From an uncultured Veillonellaceae bacterium (GTDB lineage Bacteria; Bacillota; Negativicutes; Veillonellales; Dialisteraceae): a stretch of 64,000 nucleotides of DNA. The stretch spans positions 62,001 through 126,000 of the forward strand of contig CASEBK010000031.1 of assembly GCA_949286115.1 (NCBI GenBank). Reading direction: 5' to 3'. Below, one piece after another: positions 23,966 to 29,638 of this stretch; the stretch's first letter is position 1, and every line of letters starts with the position of its first letter. A program made the translations under genes and the position numbers. Below the pieces are notes generated by a model, which was given only the letters and a program-made list of their open reading frames with translations, did no database searches and had not been told where the DNA came from.

Positions 23966-24247
23966 TTACTTTGCCCGCTCCACCGTCACTCGGAGCACCT
24001 GCCCGGGCCGTAGATCCCGCGCGTCGGCAAGTCCGTTTTCTCTCTGAATGTTCCATGCGATACGCCGCACGTCGTCCTCCGGCCGCGCCACCCGCGCCGC
24101 GAGGTCCCACACCGTGTCCCCCGCCTCCGCCGTGTAGCGATACTCCACCGTCTCCACGTCCTCTGCGGGCTGCCACGCATACGCCCCGCCCGCGGCCATG
24201 ATGAGCGCCGCTGCCAGCAGGAGCTTCTTCATCGATCTGCGTCTCAT
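23966..24247 (-). CDS. Secreted LysM protein (YneA-like)
   Basis: 93 residues. A signal peptide or membrane anchor (KKLLLAAALIMAAGGAYA) is followed by a single LysM domain (YTAEAGDTVWDLAARVA...LRPGQVLRV). This two-part layout, without a catalytic domain, is that of YneA/SosA-type cell-division inhibitors and matches the host gene at 30684-30956. The start at 24247 overlaps the upstream stop (ATGA) with AAGGAGG in front. A prophage copy could block host division during phage growth; this is inference from layout. Confidence 0.65.
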   Translation of the reverse strand: MRRRSMKKLLLAAALIMAAGGAYAWQPAEDVETVEYRYTAEAGDTVWDLAARVARPEDDVRRIAWNIQRENGLADARDLRPGQVLRVTVERAK

Positions 24248-24525
24248 GCGCCCTCCTTCTGCCTGTGTGCCAGCTCCTCCAGCACATCCCGGCCCTCATA
24301 CTCCCTGAGAAACGCGCAGAGCGTGTTCTCACGGATCCTCATATCATTCCCGAAACGCAGCGCCGGGAGCATCCCCGCTTTCACCAGCTGATAGATCCTT
24401 CCGGGCGACGTGCCCATCCGGGCCGCCGCTTCCTTGGCGCTCATCAGGGAATCCCCCGTATCTTCCTTCCGCCTGACCAGCTCTTCCAGGAGCCCGATCA
24501 GATGGTCCATCCGCCCTTCCTTCAT
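24244..24525 (-). CDS. MerR/excisionase-type HTH protein
   Basis: 93 residues. A short N-terminal helix is followed by the winged HTH pattern MSAKEAAARMGTSPGRIYQL, then AGMLPALRFGNDMRIRENTL, typical of excisionase-family (HTH_17) proteins. It may be the excisionase partner of the integrase or an early regulator. AGGAGG lies eight bases before the start. It is coupled to the LysM gene by an ATGA overlap. Confidence 0.65.
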   Translation of the reverse strand: MKEGRMDHLIGLLEELVRRKEDTGDSLMSAKEAAARMGTSPGRIYQLVKAGMLPALRFGNDMRIRENTLCAFLREYEGRDVLEELAHRQKEGA

Positions 24526-24540
24526 TTCTCTTTCCTCCTC

Positions 24541-24765
24541 TCACCAGTGCCCGTACTGATCGGCTCCGTATCCACCGCATTCATCCTTCGGTTTCGTTTT
24601 TTTTCCCCCCCCCGGGTCTTCCTTCCCGGCCTCCTTCACGATGAATACCGGCTCGAAAAATACACCGTCCTGCTGCTCGATCCGCTTCAGTTCCCGGATC
24701 GCTCTCCCAATTCCCGATACATCTTTTACGTGGATCGCTGCACGAATAGCCCTATCGCATCGCAT
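24541..24765 (-). CDS. Small hypothetical protein with G9A8 tract
   Basis: 74 residues with an AAAAGGAGG site. The N-terminal 50 residues are a helix (RAIRELKRIEQQDG) and a strand (FFEPVFIVKEAGKE). The rest is low complexity. The coding strand contains nine G followed by eight A (24613-24597), an unstable homopolymer pair. A one-base change there would move the reading frame into a different basic tail. No family recognised. Confidence 0.45.
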   Translation of the reverse strand: MRCDRAIRAAIHVKDVSGIGRAIRELKRIEQQDGVFFEPVFIVKEAGKEDPGGGKKTKPKDECGGYGADQYGHW

Positions 24766-24834
24766 GATCTTCTCCTCCTTTTCCCGTTAAAATTCTCCCT
24801 GCTATACTGATAAGCAGAAAGGATGTGCATCTTT

Positions 24835-25143
24835 ATGGAATCCAAAGAAATCATCGACTTCTTGAAAACCCATCGAGACACCGCCGTCTCCGGAGACGCC
24901 CTGCGCGAATACCCGGCCTCCCTCGTGGAATACCTCAAAAGAGAAGGCCTCATCTTCGACCCGTTCCCCGGCGCGCCGCCCTTCCCGCTGCACCGCTGGT
25001 GCGTCTCCGAAAAAGGCAAACAGGCCATCATGGAAGCCGACGAACATAAACGCGGGGCCTCTCGTGAATTGCGCAGAGATATCGTTTCCTATGCCACACT
25101 GGCCGCTTCTCTCATATCGGCCGCTGCCTCGCTCCTAAAATAA
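24835..25143 (+). CDS. Plus-strand orphan: HTH-like protein with C-terminal membrane helix
   Basis: 102 residues from MESKEIIDFLKTHRDTAVSG, the ATG best spaced from AGAAAGGA; an earlier ATG at 24823 touches that site. The first 80 residues have a winged-helix feel (SGDALREYPASLVEYLKREG, then RWCVSEKGKQAIMEAD). The last 20 (IVSYATLAASLISAAASLLK) form a hydrophobic helix that could anchor it in the membrane. A TATACT box at 24803-24808 gives it its own promoter against the direction of the early operon. Function unknown; an independently expressed lysogen gene is likely. Confidence 0.6.
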   Translation: MESKEIIDFLKTHRDTAVSGDALREYPASLVEYLKREGLIFDPFPGAPPFPLHRWCVSEKGKQAIMEADEHKRGASRELRRDIVSYATLAASLISAAASLLK

Positions 25144-25221
25144 GAGCCTCCCTACCGTCACCCCGATAGAGAAACACGACAGCGCCAGACAAATCAGCAT
25201 GATCACATCGCTCTTGTCCAT
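25135..25221 (-). CDS. Tiny membrane peptide
   Basis: 28 residues (MDKSDVIMLICLALSCFSIG...) with GGGAGG nine bases upstream. A short charged N-terminus is followed by one hydrophobic helix and a GRLLF end. It converges on the plus-strand orphan gene, overlapping its last bases. Too short for family assignment; it may be a phage membrane peptide or holin-like element. Confidence 0.4.
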   Translation of the reverse strand: MDKSDVIMLICLALSCFSIGVTVGRLLF

Positions 25222-25247
25222 TTCTCTTTTTCCTCCCTTCTCCGCGT

Positions 25248-25355
25248 TCAGGTAGAAACAGCCATACCTATCTGAAACGCCAGCACCGCGATCGATACGA
25301 TCAGAGCCACCCAGCTCTCGATCTCCGCTCTGTCCTCCGGTCTCATTTCTTTCAT
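25248..25355 (-). CDS. Tiny membrane peptide
   Basis: 35 codons including stop from ATG 25355, or 32 from the better-spaced ATG 25346 (AGGAGG 11 bases upstream). The sequence MRPEDRAEIESWVALIVSIA... has a charged head and one hydrophobic helix. It is in tandem with a second tiny membrane peptide. No family recognised. Confidence 0.4.
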   Translation of the reverse strand: MKEMRPEDRAEIESWVALIVSIAVLAFQIGMAVST

Positions 25356-25361
25356 CGCCTC

Positions 25362-25535
25362 CTATACCGGCCTATCCCCAAGCACGGTACGCACGCATTG
25401 GAAAATATTCTCCACATCTCCCAGCTGCGCGCCGTGCTTTTTCAATACCCCGATCACATCCAGCGCGGCCCGTTCCATGGCCGCCTGCCGCGCCGCAAGA
25501 TCCTCCCGGCTCCGTATGGGCGTATGCTCGATCAT
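25362..25535 (-). CDS. Small hypothetical protein
   Basis: 57 residues from MIEHTPIRSREDLAARQAAM, preceded by AAGGAGGAGG. Mostly one long helix followed by LKKHGAQLGDVENIFQCVRT. No family recognised. It is placed between the 91-residue gene and the tiny membrane peptides in the early operon. Confidence 0.5.
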   Translation of the reverse strand: MIEHTPIRSREDLAARQAAMERAALDVIGVLKKHGAQLGDVENIFQCVRTVLGDRPV

Positions 25536-25548
25536 CTCTTCCTCCTCC

Positions 25549-25824
25549 TTATCCCTTGCTCTCCTCTTCCGCCAGCGCGCGCCGGTATTCAAGCTCTTCC
25601 TCCACGGCCGTGTGGAGATCGTCGAAGGTCTCGCACATGACGCGGCCCTCATCATTGATCACGAGGTGCGGCGCATCGTCGCCCCAGATTTCGCTCTCGT
25701 AGAGGTAGAACCGGCTGCCGTGGATGTAGTCCATGTCGATCATGTACCATGTGCCGCGGCGGCCTTTGAACTTCTGTTCGTCTGTCCGTAAGATCATACC
25801 GGTTTCCCCTTTCACTCTATCCAT
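25549..25824 (-). CDS. Hypothetical early phage protein
   Basis: 91 residues with AAGGAGAG before the start; an inner ATG (MILRTDEQKF) with GGGGAA is also possible. The segment RGTWYMIDMDYIHGSRFYLY followed by PHLVINDEGRVMCETFDDL is a compact beta-rich domain, ending in an acidic helix. It is the first gene after cro, so it is expressed earliest after induction. No family recognised. Confidence 0.5.
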   Translation of the reverse strand: MDRVKGETGMILRTDEQKFKGRRGTWYMIDMDYIHGSRFYLYESEIWGDDAPHLVINDEGRVMCETFDDLHTAVEEELEYRRALAEEESKG

Positions 25825-25855
25825 CTCTTCTCTCCTTCCCCGCGCAAAGTTTCGT

Positions 25856-26068
25856 TTACGAGACTTTGTCGCAAAAAAATATAGCTATCATTTTGTCTGG
25901 TGTGAGGTTAAGCGCATTTACTACTTTAACGATTTCTCCTCTCGTGAACTCGTTAATTCCCCGTACTTTCTTATTCCACGTTGACCTATTCATTTTTATT
26001 TCTCCTAAAAATTCCTTTATGGAATATCCTTTCAACTCAATTTCTGCGTATAGAGCGTTTTTATTCAT
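25856..26068 (-). CDS. Cro-like repressor
   Basis: 70 residues from MNKNALYAEIELKGYSIKEF (GGGAGGTG upstream). It is a small lambda-type HTH: YSIKEFLGEIKMNRSTWNKK is the recognition pair and EIVKVVNALNLTPDKMIAIF the following helices. It is divergent from the CI-like repressor, sharing a 150-base control region, and heads the early operon. As in other temperate phages it should favour lytic growth by blocking the repressor promoter. Confidence 0.75.
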   Translation of the reverse strand: MNKNALYAEIELKGYSIKEFLGEIKMNRSTWNKKVRGINEFTRGEIVKVVNALNLTPDKMIAIFFCDKVS

Positions 26069-26082
26069 CTTTTCACCTCCCT

Positions 26083-26202
26083 TGATGTTTCCTGTTCGAT
26101 ACATAAATACTATCACCATGAATCTCTGTTGTAAATACTCAAGGAAACTTTTTTCTATTTTTTCTCATTTTTGTTGATTTTTAGAAACATCAGTCGTATA
26201 TT
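26083..26202. promoter_or_regulatory. cro/cI divergent promoters and operators
   Basis: Minus strand: TTTACA (26135-26130), 17 bases, TAGTAT (26112-26107) drives cro. Plus strand: TTGATT (26174-26179), 17 bases, TATATT (26197-26202) drives the repressor. Inverted elements TGATGTTTC (26083-26091) and GAAACATCA (26184-26192), plus AAGGAAAC (26141-26148) against GTTTCCT (26087-26093), are likely operator half-sites sharing GTTTC. One lies inside the repressor promoter, one downstream of the cro -10. Confidence 0.55.
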
Positions 26203-26219
26203 ATCCACAGGAGGTAAAA

Positions 26220-26603
26220 ATGGAAATATCTGAAATTCTAAAAAATCGGCGAAAAGAGTTAGGCCTTACGCTTGAATATATTGCCGAATATGTCGGTGTT
26301 GGAAAAGGTACTGTCCAAAAGTGGGAAACTGGCCAAATCAATAATATGAAACGTGATAAAATCGGACTCCTTTCTGAAGTATTAAAAATTTCTCCATCAA
26401 TCCTTATTTATGGAGATTCCTTCAAAAAAGAGCCAAATAGTCTATCCCCTGCTTGCTCCATGAATTGTACTGAGAATGAAAAAGAAATGATTCGCAAATA
26501 CCGGTGCCTTTCTCCAGAAGGAAGAGCAACAGTGGATGCAGTAATCAATATCCAGTACAAGGCTTCCCGTCCTCAAGTCAAGAGCGACGAGGAAATATCC
26601 TGA
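26220..26603 (+). CDS. CI-like phage repressor (XRE family)
   Basis: 127 residues. The N-terminal HTH (EILKNRRKELGLTLEYIAEY, then VGKGTVQKWETGQI) is a typical XRE domain. The remaining 60 residues are short and lack the Ser-Lys peptidase pair of LexA-like repressors, so cleavage by RecA is not expected; induction must work another way. The tail RCLSPEGRATVDAVINIQYK occurs in many Firmicute phage repressors. It has a CAGGAGGT site and is followed by the membrane-anchored cargo gene in the same operon. The DNA is AT-rich compared with the early genes. Confidence 0.8.
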   Translation: MEISEILKNRRKELGLTLEYIAEYVGVGKGTVQKWETGQINNMKRDKIGLLSEVLKISPSILIYGDSFKKEPNSLSPACSMNCTENEKEMIRKYRCLSPEGRATVDAVINIQYKASRPQVKSDEEIS

Positions 26604-26627
26604 TTTTAAATTTCCGAGGAGGAAAAA

Positions 26628-27494
26628 ATGAAAAAGATTAAACTCTTCTGTCTTATTGTTTCTGTCCCTTGTTTAACTTGTATCGGGCTCTACGCATACA
26701 GCGCGTTTTATCCTTTTGCTCCCCTTATCGAAGGCGTTTATACAACCAAGGCAAAAAGGCTTGAATATAGAGATGCTGATCGCATTATAGAAAATAAATT
26801 ATTAGGACAGCCTCTCCCAAATGGAGAACGTCCGTATGTTTCTCCATACGATCGCATTCAAGTATTAAAAGCCACTCATTCAGCAAATCAAGAACGCCCT
26901 CACTTTTTTGATCGCGCGCTTCTCATTAAATCCACCGGCGATCGTTCCATTGACCTCGTTTCTGTCTCTTTGGACGATAAGTATCCTCCCACCATCATAA
27001 AAAAGGAAAACATTTATTTAACAATAGATGCTCCTTTTTACAAAAAAATCCGACTTGCATTTAATACTTTATTTGGCACAGAGCCTTCACTTAGAGATCA
27101 AGATTTGGAATTTATCACCACAAATAACGAACCTGCTGGTCATTATATATATTCTGGCCATTACGGTAGGAGCGGTTCCCCTACTTCCTATATTCCGAAA
27201 TCAGATTATAAAATTTATATTGGAAGATTAGAAGAAACCCCATATATAAAGTATGATTCTGACCTTTCCCATATTGCAGAATTCCTTTTTAACAAAAAAT
27301 CTTCTATCCCCTTTGGCGTTGACATTAATAATTTTTCCGAAAAATATATTCCTATATTGACGGATGAAATTTCTACTGCCAAGTATGAAGATGAGCAACG
27401 AATAAATCGTGTTTCAGCCAAGATAAAAGCAGCTCTTTCCTATACTGATGAAGATTTTCAAAAAGATTTTCACGACATACTATCAAATGATTAG
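26628..27494 (+). CDS. Membrane-anchored protein of unknown function (lysogenic cargo)
   Basis: 288 residues. The first 25 residues (KKIKLFCLIVSVPCLTCIGL) form a membrane anchor; the rest is predicted outside the membrane, with no Cys in a lipobox. It follows the repressor by 24 bases with GAGGAGG, so it is probably expressed in the lysogen. Codon use is strongly AT-rich, unlike the structural genes, as is common for cargo genes of recent origin. I recognise no family. By place and topology a superinfection-exclusion or surface-modifying role is conceivable, but nothing in the sequence proves it. Confidence 0.6.
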   Translation: MKKIKLFCLIVSVPCLTCIGLYAYSAFYPFAPLIEGVYTTKAKRLEYRDADRIIENKLLGQPLPNGERPYVSPYDRIQVLKATHSANQERPHFFDRALLIKSTGDRSIDLVSVSLDDKYPPTIIKKENIYLTIDAPFYKKIRLAFNTLFGTEPSLRDQDLEFITTNNEPAGHYIYSGHYGRSGSPTSYIPKSDYKIYIGRLEETPYIKYDSDLSHIAEFLFNKKSSIPFGVDINNFSEKYIPILTDEISTAKYEDEQRINRVSAKIKAALSYTDEDFQKDFHDILSND

Positions 27495-27547
27495 TAAGAA
27501 CGAAGAGGAAATCTCTTAGTCATAGATTTTCATAGAAAGGAAACATA

Positions 27548-27856
27548 ATGGAAGAAAAAACGATACGCTCTATGGTCTCCGCCGGATCGTGGCTCATCTC
27601 CTCCCACGCCAGAAAGCGCATGATCCAGCGGGGCATCACCACGGAAGAGATAGAGAAAGCGCTCCTCTCCGGCGAGATCATCGAAGACTATCCTCATGCA
27701 TTTTACGGCCCGGCGTGTCTTCTTTTTGCGCTGGTCCTTCCCGGCGGCCCGCTCCACGTGGTCTGCGGCGAGACATCCGGCTCCATTACCGTCATTACCG
27801 TTTACCGTCCTTCCCCCTCGGAATGGGACGCATCGTTCAAGAAAAGGAGATCCTGA
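27548..27856 (+). CDS. DUF4258 protein, probable toxin
   Basis: 102 residues. The motif SSHARKRMIQRGITTEEIEK followed by ALLSGEIIEDYPHAFYGPAC is the DUF4258 signature (RelE-like fold suspected). The strand pair LVLPGGPLHVVCGE and SITVITVYRPS completes the domain. DUF4258 genes commonly stand directly before a YgiT-type zinc-finger gene as a type II toxin-antitoxin pair, exactly as here (three-base gap). A GAAAGGAAA site precedes the start. Activity as an RNA-cleaving toxin is inferred from family context. Confidence 0.7.
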   Translation: MEEKTIRSMVSAGSWLISSHARKRMIQRGITTEEIEKALLSGEIIEDYPHAFYGPACLLFALVLPGGPLHVVCGETSGSITVITVYRPSPSEWDASFKKRRS

Positions 27857-27859
27857 ATC

Positions 27860-28096
27860 ATGAATCCGAAAACCTGCATCATGTGCGGCGCTCATCTGGA
27901 AGAGAAGCTTACGTCTTATGTGGAAGATCTGGGCGGCTGCATCGTCATCGTAAAAAATGTTCCGTCCTTCGTCTGCGCGCAGTGCGGAGAGACCTTTTAC
28001 TCTCCCGCCGTCTCCAGACGCCTCGACGAGATCCTCTCCGTCGTGAAGACGTCCATGTCCGAAGTGACGATCATCAACTACCACCCCGCCGCCTGA
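27860..28096 (+). CDS. YgiT-type zinc-finger protein, probable antitoxin
   Basis: 78 residues. Two Cys pairs, TCIMCG (Cys6, Cys9) and VCAQCGETFY (Cys39, Cys42), form the zinc site of YgiT/MqsA N-terminal domains; the helix SPAVSRRLDEILSVVKTSMS follows. No HTH domain is attached, so it lacks the DNA-binding half of MqsA and probably neutralises the toxin without strong autorepression. It starts three bases after the DUF4258 stop, overlapping its ribosome site (AAGGAGATCC). Confidence 0.7.
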   Translation: MNPKTCIMCGAHLEEKLTSYVEDLGGCIVIVKNVPSFVCAQCGETFYSPAVSRRLDEILSVVKTSMSEVTIINYHPAA

Positions 28097-28100
28097 TTTT

Positions 28101-28187
28101 TCAAATTAAAAGGCCTGCCCCATACGCCAATATGAGACAGGCCAGCAGCAGGCGCCGCCAGCACCCGCTGCCCGTGTAATCCACCAT
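28101..28187 (-). CDS. 28-residue hydrophobic peptide in its own transcription unit
   Basis: MVDYTGSGCW then RRLLLACLILAYGAGLLI: a polar head, two Arg and one membrane helix. It lies on the minus strand between the toxin-antitoxin pair and the integrase. An extended -10 promoter (28209-28214) lies just upstream and a strong terminator covers its last codons. The ribosome site (CCCTGGA) is weak. The compact layout resembles type I toxins, but a non-coding RNA is also possible. Confidence 0.45.
   Translation of the reverse strand: MVDYTGSGCWRRLLLACLILAYGAGLLI
28112..28143 (-). terminator. Strong minus-strand terminator
   Basis: GGCCTGTCTCATA pairs completely (two G-U pairs) with TATGGGGCAGGCC across a six-base loop and is followed by TTTTAATTT on the minus strand. 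On the plus strand there is no U-tract, so it serves the minus-strand peptide unit. Confidence 0.65.
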
Positions 28188-28208
28188 TCCAGGGCCGATT
28201 ACGTACCC

Positions 28209-28217
28209 ATTATACCA
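28209..28217 (-). promoter_or_regulatory. Extended -10 promoter of peptide unit
   Basis: On the minus strand TGGTATAAT (28217-28209) is an extended -10 element (TGnTATAAT). The -35 position holds only GGAAAA, which extended -10 promoters tolerate. Transcription would start near 28202, 15 bases before the peptide ATG. Confidence 0.5.
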
Positions 28218-28259
28218 TACATACCGGCCCCTTTTCCCTCATGAAAGGAGCTGTTTTTT

Positions 28260-29366
28260 ATGTCTATCAGAAAGCGCGGCGACAAATATTATTACACAGT
28301 GTTCTACACCGACGAACGCGGCGTCCGCCGCCGCGTGGAGCGCGTCGGTACAGACAATCTCCGCGATACGAAGAAGCTGGAGCGCGCCGCCCAGGCGGCG
28401 GCAGACCGGGACCGCTATCAGGCGTCCGCCTCCATCACGGTGGACCGCTTTTACGAGCAGTGGCTGGAAGAAGCGCTCACGGAGAATGCCTTCAAAGTGA
28501 ATACCATACGCAGCTACCGCGCGGCCGTGAAGAATCATATCCTGCCTCAATTCAGCGGCATGAAGCTTCAGGCCCTCACCCCGCGTCTTCTTCAGAATTT
28601 TTTGAACGGTCTGTCTTCTTCCCTCTCCTCCGCGTCCATCAGAATCATCTGCTCCGCGCTCCGCACGTCTCTTGCCTATGCGGCGGACATCTGCGAGTAC
28701 ATCCCGGACTCTCCCGCGTCCCGGATCCACGCGCCCCGCTGCCAGACCGCGCCAGAAGAGACGGAAATTTTCTCCCCGGAGGATATCGAGGCGATCTTCA
28801 GTCGGTTCAAAGAAGGAGACCCCCTCTTCCTCCTTATTCGCCTTGCCTATTACACCGGCATGCGCGCCGGAGAATGCTGTGCCCTGCAGTGGCCGGACGT
28901 GGATCTCCGGCGGCGCGAGATCTATGTCCATCAGACCGCCGTGCAGGACGTATCCTGGACCGTTCAGGAGCTCCCGAAGACAAGGGCCTCTGTGCGCCGC
29001 GTATCCTTTGCTGCCGCTCTGCGCCCTCTTCTTCAGGAAGCACGGCTCCGTCAGCGTAAAGACCGTTTCCGCTATGGCCGGTACTACCGTGAAGGCAACT
29101 TCGTCTGCGCCATGGAATGCGGAAGCATGACGACGCCGAACAACGTTCGCTACTTTAACCAGTGGTGCAAGGATGCCATCGGTCACGGCTCCTTCCACAC
29201 GCTGCGCCACACCTATGCCACGATGATGCTTGAGGCCGGCGCGGATCTGGAACTCGTGAGCAAACAGCTCGGCCACAGCAGCCTCGCCGTCACCGCCCGC
29301 GTATACAGCCACGTCCTCGACCGGCGGAAGAAAAAGCTCGTCTCCCTCATGGACAAGGCCCTGTGA
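28260..29366 (+). CDS. int: Phage integrase, tyrosine recombinase
   Basis: 368 residues. An N-terminal arm-binding domain ([20 protein letters not shown]) is followed by the SAM-like core-binding domain (residues about 60-150) and the catalytic domain. Catalytic residues are visible: Arg in [15 protein letters not shown], His-x-x-Arg in [11 protein letters not shown], His in LGHSSLAVT and the nucleophilic Tyr in [17 protein letters not shown] precedes the start. It is the rightmost phage gene and points toward the chromosome junction, where repeats follow its stop codon. Confidence 0.93.
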   Translation: MSIRKRGDKYYYTVFYTDERGVRRRVERVGTDNLRDTKKLERAAQAAADRDRYQASASITVDRFYEQWLEEALTENAFKVNTIRSYRAAVKNHILPQFSGMKLQALTPRLLQNFLNGLSSSLSSASIRIICSALRTSLAYAADICEYIPDSPASRIHAPRCQTAPEETEIFSPEDIEAIFSRFKEGDPLFLLIRLAYYTGMRAGECCALQWPDVDLRRREIYVHQTAVQDVSWTVQELPKTRASVRRVSFAAALRPLLQEARLRQRKDRFRYGRYYREGNFVCAMECGSMTTPNNVRYFNQWCKDAIGHGSFHTLRHTYATMMLEAGADLELVSKQLGHSSLAVTARVYSHVLDRRKKKLVSLMDKAL

Positions 29367-29411
29367 CTTTGCCGCATATTTGATCCTCACTGCGGCAAAG
29401 TCTGCGGCAAA
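29365..29411. repeat. TGCGGCAAA repeats beside integrase
   Basis: GACTTTGCCGCA (29365-29376) is the inverse of TGCGGCAAAGTC (29391-29402), and TGCGGCAAA occurs again at 29403-29411. The three copies begin on the last bases of the integrase gene. They may be integrase arm or core sites near the attachment site; the inverted pair could also act as a terminator. The stretch from here to 29638 is AT-rich and shows no gene apart from the weak promoter-like sequence before the next recombinase. Confidence 0.5.
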
Positions 29412-29638
29412 TCCCCGCAAGCCCCGACCACGTCTTGCTTCTCCAATTCCATTAAATTATCGGAAGTAATATTTTCTGCAAAATTTCCTTTTATTCGATG
29501 GTTTTTGCATTTTTTACGATTCCATATATCCCATGATTTTTAAGGCCGTCTCTTGATTTCTTTATTGATTTTATATTACCATACATATACTTCAAAGACG
29601 AATGGCATATACGGATTTTTACACCAAATGAGGTCTTT

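Larger units (their letters stand above)
1..29411. mobile_element. Prophage, podovirus type, right-hand part
   Basis: A continuous block of phage genes: large polyvalent and internal virion proteins, tail, capsid, portal and terminase genes on the minus strand, an early region with a rolling-circle initiator, a divergent cro/cI switch and a plus-strand integrase at the right end. The virion genes follow the plan of T7/BPP-1-like short-tailed phages (Gp8-like portal, Bbp19, Bbp16 cement, Gp11-, Gp13-, Gp14-like proteins). The right boundary is placed just after the TGCGGCAAA repeats downstream of the integrase, where composition turns AT-rich. The exact attachment site cannot be fixed because the left end lies outside the window. 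No holin/endolysin pair and no DNA or RNA polymerase are visible in this part. Confidence 0.93.

Noticed and set aside
1-29411. Diversity-generating retroelement, expected in some BPP-1-like phages
   Set aside because: No reverse transcriptase, template repeat or variable repeat was found in the visible part; it could only exist beyond the left edge.
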